NCBI RefSeq assembly: GCF_041415945.1
Contig: NZ_JBGCUS010000001.1
Span: forward strand, 248,001-312,000
Length of the DNA stretch: 64,000 bases
Direction of reading: 5' to 3'
DNA from: Ancylobacter sp. IITR112
Lineage (GTDB): Bacteria > Pseudomonadota > Alphaproteobacteria > Rhizobiales > Xanthobacteraceae
Part shown: positions 35,870 to 44,914 of the stretch, piece after piece
Layout: every line of letters starts with the position of its first letter
How positions within the stretch are numbered: position 1 is the stretch's first letter
Translations under genes and position numbers: made by a program
Notes under the pieces: generated by a model
The model's database searches: none
What the model was told of the DNA's origin: nothing
What the model saw: only the letters and a program-made list of their open reading frames with translations

Positions 35870-36021
35870 AGCTCAACGCGCGCCAAGCGCCGCGCGCCAG
35901 GCCTGCCATACATAGCCGCCTGTCATTCCGGAGCCGCTTGCGATGGTGCGCGGCTTATGGCTGGTAGCGGGGTCTCCTCGCGCCCCGCGCATTCGAAGCG
36001 CCGCAAAACTCCGGGTGAAAA

Positions 36022-37257
36022 ATGGTAGATCCCGCCCTTCCTGCCCGCGACGCGGCGGCTTTCTTCCACCAGCAGGGTTCAACGCCGGCCCTGGCCGCCC
36101 TGCGCGCGGCGCGGGGAATATGGCTGGAGGACAGCGAAGGCCGGCGTCTCATCGACCTGCATGGCAACACTGCGCACCATCTCGGCCATGGACATCCGGA
36201 GATTGCGGCGGCTGTGGCGGAGCAACTCGACCGGCTCGCCTTTTCGCCGCGCCGTTTCACAAATGAGCCCGCCGTGCTGTTGGCCGAGGCGTTGCAGGGG
36301 CATTGGCCGGGGGGGCCGGCGCGGGTGCTGTTCGCCACTGGCGGCTCCGACGCCGTCGAGATCGCGTTGAAGCTGGCGCGGGTCGCCACCGGGCGTTCCG
36401 AGACGCTGTCGCTGGAAGGCGCCTATCACGGCCATGGCTTCGGCGCCTTCGGCCTCTCTTCGGCGACGCCGGACCCGCGGCTGGGCGCCTTCCTGCCGGG
36501 ACGCCATCACGTCACTCCCTATTGGGCGGGCGAGGACGGCGCGGCGCGGATGCTGGAGCAGATCGAGGACCGGCTCGCCACGCGGCGCGTCGCAGCGCTG
36601 ATTGCCGAACCGCTACGCTCCAACTGTCACGTGCCGCCGCCGGGAGCCTGGCCGGCCGTCCGTGCCCTGTGCGACGCGCACGGGACCAAGCTGATCTTCG
36701 ACGAAATCCCCTCCGGTCTCGGCAAGACCGGCCGCTTCTTCGCCTTTGAGCATTTCGGCGTGGTGCCGGACCTTGTCGTGCTCGGCAAGGCCTTGGGTGG
36801 GGGCATGTTGCCGATCGCGGCCGTCATCGGCGATGCGGGGCTTGATGTCGCCCCCGAACTGGAACTGGGGCACTATACCCATGAGAAGAACCCGCTTACC
36901 GCACGCGCAGCGTTGACGACGCTTCAGGTCATTGCCCGCGACGGCCTTGTCGCCCGCGCCGCCGAGGCGGGCCGGCAGCTACACGACGGCGTGGCCGCTA
37001 TCGCCGCGCGCGTGCCCGTGCTGCGCGGGGTGCGCGGGCTGGGGCTGTTGCTGGCGGTGGAGTTCGACGCCGGCCGTTGCGGGCAGGCGCCGGGGACTCA
37101 TTTCGCCGATCATCTGGTGGCGAGCGCCTTTGCCCAAGGACTCTCCACCACCGCCAAGGGCGACGACGCCATCGGCCTCTCCCTGCCGCTCACCGTCACC
37201 TCGGAGGAGATCGCCGAGGTGTTGGCGCGGATCGAGGCGATGGCGCGCGCATTGTAG
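36022..37257 (+). CDS. Class III pyridoxal-phosphate enzyme (aminotransferase or lyase)
   Basis: The 411-residue protein has the class III aminotransferase fold: FATGGSDAVEIALKLAR binds the cofactor phosphate, AYHGHGFGAF, IFDEIPSGLGKTG with the cofactor Asp, and VLGKALGGGMLPIAAV with the Schiff-base Lys. The stretch LIDLHGNTAHHLGHGHP replaces the usual FLDFxSGIAVxxLGHxHP. It faintly recalls enzymes of 2-aminoethylphosphonate breakdown, but no phn gene is near, so substrate and even transaminase versus lyase activity are open. It stands alone, convergent with the SulP gene (10-base gap). Confidence 0.85.
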   Translation: MVDPALPARDAAAFFHQQGSTPALAALRAARGIWLEDSEGRRLIDLHGNTAHHLGHGHPEIAAAVAEQLDRLAFSPRRFTNEPAVLLAEALQGHWPGGPARVLFATGGSDAVEIALKLARVATGRSETLSLEGAYHGHGFGAFGLSSATPDPRLGAFLPGRHHVTPYWAGEDGAARMLEQIEDRLATRRVAALIAEPLRSNCHVPPPGAWPAVRALCDAHGTKLIFDEIPSGLGKTGRFFAFEHFGVVPDLVVLGKALGGGMLPIAAVIGDAGLDVAPELELGHYTHEKNPLTARAALTTLQVIARDGLVARAAEAGRQLHDGVAAIAARVPVLRGVRGLGLLLAVEFDAGRCGQAPGTHFADHLVASAFAQGLSTTAKGDDAIGLSLPLTVTSEEIAEVLARIEAMARAL

Positions 37258-37267
37258 CGCGCCGCCT

Positions 37268-38749
37268 TCAATGCAGGCTGGCGGCGGCCGGCAGTTGCTT
37301 GTCGTGGACGGCGAAGCGGTCGACCATGGTGGCGCTCGCCTCGTTGAGACCGATCACTTCCACGCTTGCTCCCGCCTTGCGGAACTTCAGCACCGCCTTG
37401 TCGAGCGCGCCGATGGAGGTGATATCCCAGAAATGCGCATGGGTGAGGTCGATCACCACCTCCCGCGCCGGGTTGTCGAAATCAAAGGCGGCGAGGAACA
37501 CCTCGGACGAGGCGAAGAAGATCTGGCCCTCGACGACGAAGGTGATCCGTCCGGCCGCCTCGTCGATGATCTCGCCGACACTGACGAGCTGCGCCACCTT
37601 GCCGGCGAAGAACACACCTGACAGCAACACGCCCACCAGAACGCCAATGGCGAGATCATGCGTGGTCACCACGGTGATAACGGTCGCCAGCATGACGAGG
37701 GAGGAGGAGCGCGGATTGGTGCGCAACTCCAGGATCGAGCGCCAGGAGAAGGTGCCGATCGACACCATGATCATGACAGCGACCAGAGCCGCCATCGGGA
37801 TGATGCGCACGAGGTCGTCGAGGACGAGGATCAGGAACAGCAGGAACGCCCCGGCCACGAAGGTTGACAGCCGCCCGCGCCCCCCGGAACTGACATTGAT
37901 CACCGACTGGCCGATCATGGCGCACCCGCCCATGCCACCGATCAGGGCCGCAGCAATGTTGCTGGTGCCCTGGCCGATGCATTCCTGGCTCTTGTTGCTG
38001 GTCGTCTCCGTCATGTCGTCGACGATCTGCGCGGTGAGCAGAGATTCCAGCAGGCCGACGGCGGCCAAAGTGAGCGAATAGGGCAGGATGATCTGCAGCG
38101 TCTCCAGCGTGAGCGGTACGTTGGGCAGCGTGAGCATCGGCAGACCGGACGGCAGGTCGCCGAGATCGCCTACCATGCGCAGGTCCATCCCGCTCCACCA
38201 CGCGAACAGGGTGAGCGCGGCGATGGCGACCAGCGGCGAGGGGACCAGCTTGGTCAGACGCGGAAACAGATAAATGATGGCGAGGCCGACGGCGATCATC
38301 GGGTAGGTCTCGACGGGCACGCCGATCAGTTCGGGCAGTTGCGCCATGAAGATGAGGATGGCGAGCGCGTTGACGAAGCCGGTGATGACCGAGCGCGAGA
38401 CAAAGCGCATCACCCGGCCGACTTTGAGAAGGCCGGCGAGAAGCTGGATGAGCCCCATCAGAATGGTGGCGGCAAAAAGGTACTGCAGTCCGTGATCGCG
38501 TACCAGTGAGACCATCACCACGGCGGTCGCCGCAGTGGCGGCCGAGATCATGCCGGGCCGGCCGCCGACAATGGCGGACACGCAGGCAATGGCGAAGGAA
38601 GCGAACAGGCCGACCTTGGGATCGACGCCGGCAATGACCGAGAAGCCGATGGCTTCCGGGATGAGGGCGAGGGCGACGACGATTCCGGCGAGAATGTCGC
38701 CGCGGATATTGGCAGTCCAGTCACGGAAATAACGGGTGGTCGATGTCAT
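37268..38749 (-). CDS. SulP family anion transporter with STAS domain
   Basis: The 493-residue protein has about eleven membrane segments starting with [20 protein letters not shown], then [20 protein letters not shown] and [21 protein letters not shown], and a C-terminal STAS domain (about residues 390-490, [20 protein letters not shown]). SulP proteins move sulphate, bicarbonate or other anions, and the STAS domain regulates them. ATG 38749 is used; the open frame extends to a TTG at 38767. No cysteine or sulphur genes are nearby, so the anion is unknown. Confidence 0.9.
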   Translation of the reverse strand: MTSTTRYFRDWTANIRGDILAGIVVALALIPEAIGFSVIAGVDPKVGLFASFAIACVSAIVGGRPGMISAATAATAVVMVSLVRDHGLQYLFAATILMGLIQLLAGLLKVGRVMRFVSRSVITGFVNALAILIFMAQLPELIGVPVETYPMIAVGLAIIYLFPRLTKLVPSPLVAIAALTLFAWWSGMDLRMVGDLGDLPSGLPMLTLPNVPLTLETLQIILPYSLTLAAVGLLESLLTAQIVDDMTETTSNKSQECIGQGTSNIAAALIGGMGGCAMIGQSVINVSSGGRGRLSTFVAGAFLLFLILVLDDLVRIIPMAALVAVMIMVSIGTFSWRSILELRTNPRSSSLVMLATVITVVTTHDLAIGVLVGVLLSGVFFAGKVAQLVSVGEIIDEAAGRITFVVEGQIFFASSEVFLAAFDFDNPAREVVIDLTHAHFWDITSIGALDKAVLKFRKAGASVEVIGLNEASATMVDRFAVHDKQLPAAASLH

Positions 38750-39036
38750 GAGAAGCAATCTTCGCAAAGGGCGGGCCTTCCGCGGGTGAGGCGGACGGGG
38801 CGGGCGCTGACGATGCGTGGTCCGGCGGATCGGCGGCCGGAAGAGCCACCCGGGCTTTCACCGGGTCCTGACGAGTGGATGCTGCTTAGAGCAGATCATG
38901 CTGCGGTGCAACGGGAGAACGGCGCACCGCTGCGGCGCGTAAATGTGCCGCGCCGCACAAATCCTGGAACCCTCGGCGCCTTGCGCACTTGTCCCCGCGG
39001 GAAGGGCGTGCCGCCCTGGAAAGCGCGAGGTTAGGC
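38750..39036. other. Divergent intergenic region between SulP and opgG
   Basis: This 287-base gap has no open frame I trust. It holds a perfect 9-bp hairpin, TGCGGCGCG (38932-38940) with CGCGCCGCA (38950-38958) around a 9-base loop, about 80 bases before the opgG start. A GGAAC at 38971-38975 lacks a matching CGTT. No other site was recognised. Confidence 0.5.
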
Positions 39037-40566
39037 ATGCATCGACGACACCTGTTGCTGGGACTGGGGCTCCTGGCGCTGGCGCCGGTGCCGTTCTCGC
39101 GTCTCGGCATAAGCGAGGCCTTTTCCGAGGAAGAGGACAATGCCGCCCCTTTCGACGCGCAGACCGTCCGCCAGCTTGCCCGCACCCTCGCGACCAAGCC
39201 GTATCAGCCCGGCGACGGCCGCATGCCGAAGACGCTCGAAAATCTCGGCTATGACGAGTATCGCAACATCCGCTTCAATGCGGAGCGGTCGCTCTGGCGC
39301 AACGACAATACACCGTTTCAGGCTCAACTCTTCCATCGCGGCTTCCTGTTCCGCGAGCGGGTCGACGTGTATCAGGTGGCCGACGGCCAAGCGCGCCGCA
39401 TCGCCTATGATCCCGGCATGTTCCGCTTCGAGCATGGCGTGCCTCAGCCGCCCGACCGCACCGATCTCGGCTTTTCCGGATTTCGTCTGCACGGGCCGAT
39501 CAATCGTCCAGACTATTTCGACGAGATCGCCGCCTTTCAGGGCGCCAGCTATTTCCGCGCCGTCGGCAAGGGGCAGATCTATGGCTCCTCCGCGCGCGGG
39601 CTGGCGGTGAAGACGGGCGATGCCGGCGGTGAGGAGTTTCCCTCCTTCCGTGCCTTCTGGCTGGAGAAGCCGCGGCCGGGCGTCGATTCGCTGGTGGTCC
39701 ACGCGCTGCTCGACAGCCCGAGCGCGACCGCCGCGCACCGCTTCACCATCCGTCCCGGCGAGCCGACGCTGATGTCGGTGGAGATGACGGTCTATCCACG
39801 GGTGGACATCGACCAGGTGGGCATCGGCGCGCTCACCAGCATGTTCATGTTCGGCCCCAATGACCGCGATGGCATTGACGATTTCCGGCCCATGGTGTGC
39901 GACGCCAATGGCCTCGCCATCGTCACCGGCCCCGGGGAGCGACTCTGGCGGCCCCTCTCCAACCCTCAGCGCCTGCAGATTTCGTCCTTCGCCGTTCCTG
40001 ACATAAGGGGGTTCGGCCTGATGCAGCGCCAGCGCTCCTTCTTCGACTATCAGGACCTTGAGGCGCGCTATGAGCGTCGGCCGAGCGTCTGGGTCGAGCC
40101 CATCGGCGATTGGGGTGACGGGTCGGTGGTGCTGGTCGAGATCCCGACGCCGGAAGAAATCCACGACAACATCGTGGCCTTCTGGCGCCCGCGCGAGCCG
40201 CTGCGCAAGGGAAGGGAATATACATCGACCTATCGCCTGCACTGGGGCTGGGACGGGCCGGACCGCAGCGATGCCGGCCGCGTTGTCGCCACAAGGGTCG
40301 GCGGCAACAGCGACCGCCGCCTGTTCGTGCTCGATATCGTCGGCGACAAGGTCCGGGACCTGCCGCCGGAGAGCCTTGCCGCACGGGTGACCGCCAGCGC
40401 TGGCGAGGTTCGCGATGTTGTCCTGCAGCCCAATCCCGAGATTGGCGGCTGGCGGGTCGCCTTCGCGCTGGAGCCGCGTGGGGCCACCCTGGCCGAACTG
40501 CGGGCGGATTTGCTGCGGGGCGAGGAGCGCATGGCCGAAAGCTGGATCTACCGGTGGACGGCGTGA
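39037..40566 (+). CDS. opgG: Osmoregulated periplasmic glucan biosynthesis protein OpgG/OpgD
   Basis: The 509-residue protein has a signal sequence with twin Arg (MHRRHLLLGLGLLALAP), then LGYDEYRNIRFNAERSLWR and FQAQLFHRGFLFRERVDVY, hallmarks of the MdoG/OpgG family, and later SSARGLAVKTG and GTCRI-free C-terminal beta domain typical of the family. It works in the periplasm on the glucan backbone made by OpgH. The Tat-like start is closer to OpgD than to E. coli OpgG, but pairing with opgH in one operon favours opgG. It overlaps opgH by four bases. Confidence 0.9.
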   Translation: MHRRHLLLGLGLLALAPVPFSRLGISEAFSEEEDNAAPFDAQTVRQLARTLATKPYQPGDGRMPKTLENLGYDEYRNIRFNAERSLWRNDNTPFQAQLFHRGFLFRERVDVYQVADGQARRIAYDPGMFRFEHGVPQPPDRTDLGFSGFRLHGPINRPDYFDEIAAFQGASYFRAVGKGQIYGSSARGLAVKTGDAGGEEFPSFRAFWLEKPRPGVDSLVVHALLDSPSATAAHRFTIRPGEPTLMSVEMTVYPRVDIDQVGIGALTSMFMFGPNDRDGIDDFRPMVCDANGLAIVTGPGERLWRPLSNPQRLQISSFAVPDIRGFGLMQRQRSFFDYQDLEARYERRPSVWVEPIGDWGDGSVVLVEIPTPEEIHDNIVAFWRPREPLRKGREYTSTYRLHWGWDGPDRSDAGRVVATRVGGNSDRRLFVLDIVGDKVRDLPPESLAARVTASAGEVRDVVLQPNPEIGGWRVAFALEPRGATLAELRADLLRGEERMAESWIYRWTA

Positions 40567-42731
40567 GCCGCCCCGCCCCCCATCAGCCGGTGAGCGCCGC
40601 TGGCGCCGGTCGCGACCCCTCGCCGGCCTTACCGGCGGAATCGCCGCTTCCCATGCCCGTTCAGCCGCTCGGACGGGTGGCGATGGCCACGGCGCCGGGC
40701 CCCCGTCCGGTGCAACTGATCCTGCGGCGCGCCTTCGTGCTCGGCGGCGCGGCGGTGCTCACCGTGCTCGCCGCGCGGGAAATGTACCTTGTGCTGGACG
40801 TCGGCGGCGTCACCCTGCTGGAATATCTGGTGCTCTGCCTGTTCGTTGTGCTGTTTGCCTGGATCGGCTTTGCCTTCACCAACGCCCTGCTTGGCTTTGT
40901 CAGCCTGCTGCGCGGCCGCGGCGGGCAGCTCGGCATCGCGGCGGATGGGCCCTTGCCCGCACTCGCCGCGCGCAGCGCGCTCTTGCTGCCGATCTATAAT
41001 GAGGACCCCGCCCGCGTCCTGGCCGGCCTCGAGGCGACCTGTGAATCGCTTGCAGCCACCGGGGCGGGCGCGAATTTCGACGTGTTCATCCTCAGCGACA
41101 CCACCGATCCCGACATCTGGATCGCCGAGGAAGCGGGCTTTCTCGCGTTGCGTGCCCGTCGGGGCGTCGAGGGCGGCCTGTTCTACCGCCGCCGCCCGCG
41201 CAATACCGGACGCAAGGCGGGAAACATAGCGGAATGGGTGACGCGCTTCGGCGGAGCTTATGAGAGCTTTCTGATCCTCGACGCCGACAGCGTGATGACG
41301 GGCGAGTGCATCGTGCGGCTCGCCGCCGCGCTGGAGGCCAATCCGAGCGCGGGGCTGATCCAGACCCTGCCGGTGATCGTCGGCGGGCGCACCCTGTTCG
41401 CCCGGCTGCAGCAATTCGCCGGCCGGCTCTATGGCCCGCTTATTGCCCACGGGCTTGCCAGTTGGAGTGGGCCTGAGAGCAATTACTGGGGCCATAATGC
41501 GATGATCCGCACCCGCGCCTTCGCCGAGGGCGCCGGGCTGCCGGAACTGAAGGGGCCGAAGCCCTTTGGCGGCCATATTCTCAGCCATGACTTCATCGAG
41601 GCGGCGCTGATGCGCCGGCGCGGCTGGGGAATGCACATGGTGCCCTGGCTGGAGGGTTCCTATGAGGAGGGCCCGCCAACCCTGACCGACCTCGCAGTAC
41701 GCGATCGGCGTTGGTGCCAGGGGAATCTCCAGCACATCGCGGTGCTGCCGGCGCGGGGGCTGCACCCGATCAGCCGGCTGCATCTGCTCACCGGCATCGG
41801 CTCCTATCTCACCGCCCCACTGTGGCTGGTGATGCTGCTGGCGGGCCTCGCCACCGCGCTGCAGGCCCGCTTCGTACCGCCGGACTATTTTTCCTCCGGC
41901 CTCTCGCTGTTTCCGAACTGGCCGGCGCAGGACCCGATCCGCGCCGTGCAGGTATTCATCGCCACGATGGCAGTGTTGTTGCTACCGAAATGCTTCGCCT
42001 ATGTCGCGCTGCTCGGCTCCCGCGCCACACGCCGTCGTTTCGGCGGCGGCCTGCTCGCCCTCGCCGGCATGCTGGGGGAAACGCTGATTTCCGGATTGCT
42101 GGCGCCGGTGACGATGTTCACCCAATCCATGGCGGTGGCCGGCATTCTGGCCGGGCAGGATGGTGGCTGGCAGCCGCAGCGGCGCGATGATGACCGGATC
42201 GACACCGCGTCGGTGGTGCGATTCTTCCTGCCGCACACCGTGGCGGGATGGCTGCTTGGCACTGCGGCGCTCAGCATCTCGCTGCCGCTCTTCCTCTGGA
42301 TGACGCCCGTCGTGCTCGGGCTTGCCCTCGCCATCCCGCTGGTGCTGTGGACGGGCGCGGCGCGGGACACTCTCTCCGGCCTGTTCCGCATCCCGGAGGA
42401 ACAGGCCGCGCCCCTCGTGCTGCGGCGGGCCCGCGAATTGCGGCAGGCCGGCGCTCCGCCCGCGCCGGCCGAGGCGATCGCTCATCTCGCCGCCGCACCG
42501 GACCTTCTGGCCTTCCATCGCGCCCAGCTCACCCAGGGAGAGCGGCAACGGGGCGACTATGCGCCGGAACGGCTGATTGCAGCGGCGAAGGTCGAGGATG
42601 CCGAGACGCTCGAGGGCGCGCTCGTCGCGCTGACTCCCCGCGAAAAGGCGGCGGCGCTCGGTGACGTTCGGGCGCTCGCGGCGCTGCTGGCGCTGGCCTG
42701 CCGGCGTGGCGCAGCGCAGACGCCGCGCTAG
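40563..42731 (+). CDS. opgH: Glucan biosynthesis glucosyltransferase OpgH
   Basis: The 722-residue membrane protein is shorter than the E. coli enzyme (847) mainly at the N-terminus. It has two N-terminal membrane segments, a GT2 domain with SALLLPIYNEDP, ILSDTTDP, LILDADSVM, LSHDFIEAALM and RDRRWCQGNLQH (the Q/R-x-x-R-W motif), and about five C-terminal segments. It polymerises the beta-glucan backbone from UDP-glucose and exports it. GTG 40563 overlaps the opgG stop (GTGA). Its stop codon overlaps the end of a small minus-strand gene. Confidence 0.92.
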   Translation: MSRPAPHQPVSAAGAGRDPSPALPAESPLPMPVQPLGRVAMATAPGPRPVQLILRRAFVLGGAAVLTVLAAREMYLVLDVGGVTLLEYLVLCLFVVLFAWIGFAFTNALLGFVSLLRGRGGQLGIAADGPLPALAARSALLLPIYNEDPARVLAGLEATCESLAATGAGANFDVFILSDTTDPDIWIAEEAGFLALRARRGVEGGLFYRRRPRNTGRKAGNIAEWVTRFGGAYESFLILDADSVMTGECIVRLAAALEANPSAGLIQTLPVIVGGRTLFARLQQFAGRLYGPLIAHGLASWSGPESNYWGHNAMIRTRAFAEGAGLPELKGPKPFGGHILSHDFIEAALMRRRGWGMHMVPWLEGSYEEGPPTLTDLAVRDRRWCQGNLQHIAVLPARGLHPISRLHLLTGIGSYLTAPLWLVMLLAGLATALQARFVPPDYFSSGLSLFPNWPAQDPIRAVQVFIATMAVLLLPKCFAYVALLGSRATRRRFGGGLLALAGMLGETLISGLLAPVTMFTQSMAVAGILAGQDGGWQPQRRDDDRIDTASVVRFFLPHTVAGWLLGTAALSISLPLFLWMTPVVLGLALAIPLVLWTGAARDTLSGLFRIPEEQAAPLVLRRARELRQAGAPPAPAEAIAHLAAAPDLLAFHRAQLTQGERQRGDYAPERLIAAAKVEDAETLEGALVALTPREKAAALGDVRALAALLALACRRGAAQTPR

Positions 42732-42865
42732 AGCGGGCTCTTGCGATCCACCCTCTCCTCGGGGAGTTCAATATCCTTTGCCTGACGCCGCCGCTTCGAC
42801 TGGTGCATGGCATAGGCCAGCACGCCGAGAAGCAGCAGTACTCCGAGACCGAACATCAGTTCCAT
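42728..42865 (-). CDS. 45-residue single-pass membrane protein
   Basis: ATG 42865, with AGGGA upstream, opens a 45-residue protein: one hydrophobic segment (LMFGLGVLLLLGVLAYAM) followed by a basic, polar tail (HQSKRRRQAKDIELPEERVD). The design, a membrane anchor with a short charged cytoplasmic end, is typical of stress-induced small membrane proteins. It is on the same strand as, and 57 bases after, the small gene at 42923-43171, so it may end the SDR operon. It overlaps the opgH stop by a few bases. Confidence 0.6.
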   Translation of the reverse strand: MELMFGLGVLLLLGVLAYAMHQSKRRRQAKDIELPEERVDRKSPL

Positions 42866-42922
42866 GACTAATCCCTGCGGTTCAACATTGCATCGGGCGG
42901 CGGCGATGTGCCGTCACCGCGG

Positions 42923-43171
42923 TCAGCCCTCCGCTGGCCCGGGGCGCCCCGTATCCTCGGTGCCAAGCATGCTTGCTCCCGCACCCGGCACGGTAATCGT
43001 CACGTCGTAGCCGTCGCGGATGGCGTTGGTCGCGGCGGCAACGGCGGCCTCGAAGGCCGCTTCCTTGCTCGCATAGGCCATTCCGACCTCGCCATCGGCG
43101 TCGACGCGCCACTCGCCCTCGCTGCCGCGCAGCCGGTAGACGGCGGAACCTGTCGCTTCTTGCATGCGCAT
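42923..43171 (-). CDS. Small DUF2188-like protein in the SDR operon
   Basis: The 82-residue protein reads AVYRLRGSEGEWRVDADGEV, then a helix ASKEAAFEAAVAAATNAIR and a strand YDVTITVPG. The strand-helix-strand pattern resembles DUF2188 and the product of 35615-35869, though with low identity. GGAGG lies 8 bases before ATG 43171. It starts 18 bases after the SDR stop and therefore shares its EcfG-type promoter. Function unknown. Confidence 0.65.
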   Translation of the reverse strand: MRMQEATGSAVYRLRGSEGEWRVDADGEVGMAYASKEAAFEAAVAAATNAIRDGYDVTITVPGAGASMLGTEDTGRPGPAEG

Positions 43172-43189
43172 CGCTTTTTCCTCCGGAAT

Positions 43190-44047
43190 TCACATCATCG
43201 GCGCGCCGCCGGTCACCGCGATGGTGGCGCCGGAGACATAGCTCGACTGCGGATCAGCCAGCATCACATAGGCACTGGCGAGTTCTGCCGGCTGGCCAGG
43301 ACGCTTCATCGGCACCTGCGCGCCGAACTGCGCCACTTTCTCTGCCGGCATGGTGGCGGGGATGAGCGGGGTCCAGATCGGCCCCGGCGCCACCGCATTG
43401 GCACGGATGCCCTTTTCCGCCAGCAATTGGGCCAGCCCCACGGTGAAGTTCTGGATGGCGCCCTTGGTGGTGGCATAGGCCAACAAGCTGGGATTCGGCT
43501 TGTCGGAATTGATCGAGGCCGTGTTGATGATGGCGCTGCCGGGCTTCATGTGCGGCACGGCGGCCTTGGTGAGATAGAACATGGCGTGGATATTGACCTT
43601 GAAGGTCAGGTCCCATTCCTCGTCGGGAATTTCCGTGATGTCGTCGAACGTGGCCTGATGGGCGGCGTTGTTGACGAGGAGATCGAGGCCTCCGAAGGCC
43701 TCCACCGCCTTCTCCACCAGTGCCCGGCAATGCGCGGGGTGCTGGATGTCGCCCGGCATCAGCACTGCCTGCCGGCCGGCCTCGCGCACCAGAGCGGCGG
43801 TGGCTTCCGCATCTTCATGTTCATCGAGATAGGCGATCAGCACGTCGGCGCCCTCGCGCGCGAAGGCGAGAGCGACGGCGCGGCCAATGCCGCTGTCCGC
43901 GCCGGTGATGAGCGCCTTGCAGCCCTCCAGACGGCCGGAGCCCTTATAGCTCTGCTCGCCATGGTCGGGTCGGGGCGACATCATCTCCGTCCGCCCGGGC
44001 ATCGGCTGCTTCTGCTCTTCGAATGGCGGACGCGGGTGATCGCGCAT
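43190..44047 (-). CDS. SDR-family oxidoreductase (YghA/GsB39-like) of the stress regulon
   Basis: The 285-residue protein has a polar 40-residue N-terminal extension, the cofactor motif ALITGADSGIGRAVALAFA, NNAAHQ, and the catalytic set Ser in INTASINS with Tyr-x-x-x-Lys in LAYATTKGAI. The extended group is common among general stress proteins and probably reduces aldehydes or ketones. ATG 44047 has AGGAG 8 bases upstream. A consensus EcfG promoter lies at 44092-44116. Two small genes follow on the same transcript. Confidence 0.9.
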   Translation of the reverse strand: MRDHPRPPFEEQKQPMPGRTEMMSPRPDHGEQSYKGSGRLEGCKALITGADSGIGRAVALAFAREGADVLIAYLDEHEDAEATAALVREAGRQAVLMPGDIQHPAHCRALVEKAVEAFGGLDLLVNNAAHQATFDDITEIPDEEWDLTFKVNIHAMFYLTKAAVPHMKPGSAIINTASINSDKPNPSLLAYATTKGAIQNFTVGLAQLLAEKGIRANAVAPGPIWTPLIPATMPAEKVAQFGAQVPMKRPGQPAELASAYVMLADPQSSYVSGATIAVTGGAPMM

Positions 44048-44091
44048 GGGGCGGCTCCTGTCGCTGGCATCGGTGAAAGTGGTTGCAGGCC

Positions 44092-44116
44092 AACGAAAAG
44101 CCGCCGCGTTGGTTCC
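44092..44116 (-). promoter_or_regulatory. EcfG-type promoter of the SDR operon
   Basis: On the minus strand GGAAC (44116-44112) is followed by 16 bases and CGTT (44095-44092), a full match to the EcfG consensus. The SDR start codon lies 45 bases further on. Confidence 0.75.
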
Positions 44117-44154
44117 GGCTTGTCCCGCCCCTGCTCCAGCGGCGGGACAAGCCG
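44116..44154. repeat. 14-bp perfect inverted repeat between two divergent EcfG promoters
   Basis: CGGCTTGTCCCGCC (44116-44129) and its exact reverse complement (44141-44154) flank an 11-base spacer. The repeat lies between the GGAAC of the SDR promoter (44112-44116) and that of the DJ-1 promoter (44160-44164). It is upstream of both promoters, so it is unlikely to be a terminator and could be a protein-binding site. Confidence 0.7.
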
Positions 44155-44159
44155 TGGTG

Positions 44160-44184
44160 GGAACATCGGCGCCGCGCGGACGTT
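44160..44184 (+). promoter_or_regulatory. EcfG-type promoter of the DJ-1/PfpI gene
   Basis: GGAAC (44160-44164), 16 bases, then CGTT (44181-44184): full consensus match. The start codon follows 47 bases later. Confidence 0.75.
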
Positions 44185-44231
44185 CGCCACCCGACGGGCA
44201 GGGGGCTCGACCACATTTCAGGAGACACTCC

Positions 44232-44795
44232 ATGGCGAAGATCGCCGATGCACGCATCCTCATCATTTCCGCCAACGGCTTCGAACAGTCCGAACTGATG
44301 GTGCCGCGCGACGAACTGCGCGCCGCCGGCGCCCGCGACGAGGTTGCGAGCCCGGACGGCAAGACCATCCGCGGCTGGAAGGGAGAGGACTGGGGTGAGA
44401 GCGTCGACGCCGACCTCTCGCTCGCGGCGGTAAAACCGCAGGACTATGACGCGCTGGTCATTCCCGGGGGACAGATCAACCCGGATCTGCTGCGCGTGAA
44501 CACTGAGGCGATGGCGATCGTCCGCGCCTTTCTCGACAGCGGCAAGGTCGTGGCTGCCGTCTGCCATGGTCCGTGGCTGCTGGTGGAAGCCGACGCCGTG
44601 CGCGGGCGCACCGTCACCTCCTACGCCTCGATCCGCACCGATGTGAAGAATGCCGGCGGCAACTGGGTCGACCGCGAGGTGGCGGTGGATCAGGGTATCA
44701 TCACCAGCCGTTCTCCGGCGGATCTGAAGGCCTTTGTGGCCAAGATCGTCGAGGAAATCGGCGAGGGCCGGCACGAGCGGCGCAAGGTCGCCTGA
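44232..44795 (+). CDS. DJ-1/PfpI family protein (type 1 glutamine amidotransferase-like)
   Basis: The 187-residue protein has ILIISANGFEQSELMVPRDE with the conserved Glu, DALVIPGGQINPDLLR, and the nucleophile elbow AAVCHGPWLLVEA with Cys-His. It belongs to the PfpI/YhbO branch, whose members protect against carbonyl and oxidative damage or act as proteases or glyoxalases. AGGAG lies before ATG 44232, and a perfect EcfG promoter lies upstream. It is divergent from the SDR gene, so the two are probably induced together. Confidence 0.9.
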   Translation: MAKIADARILIISANGFEQSELMVPRDELRAAGARDEVASPDGKTIRGWKGEDWGESVDADLSLAAVKPQDYDALVIPGGQINPDLLRVNTEAMAIVRAFLDSGKVVAAVCHGPWLLVEADAVRGRTVTSYASIRTDVKNAGGNWVDREVAVDQGIITSRSPADLKAFVAKIVEEIGEGRHERRKVA

Positions 44796-44854
44796 CGCGC
44801 TGTCCTGGACGCGGCGACTGCCGGCGGGCGCTTTGGCGCCCGCCGCGCATCGCG

Positions 44855-44879
44855 GGAACAGCCCGCGCCGCGGCGCGTT
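44855..44879 (+). promoter_or_regulatory. EcfG-type promoter of the ku-ligD operon
   Basis: GGAAC (44855-44859), 16 bases, then CGTT (44876-44879): full consensus match, 35 bases before the ku start codon. It lies after the DJ-1 stop at 44795. Confidence 0.75.
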
Positions 44880-44914
44880 AGTCGCCAGCACCTTTGCACC
44901 CGTGAGAGGCAGGC

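Noticed and set aside
38971..38999. GGAAC upstream of opgG as an EcfG promoter
   Set aside because: At 16-17 bases downstream the sequence is ACTT/CTTG, two mismatches to CGTT.
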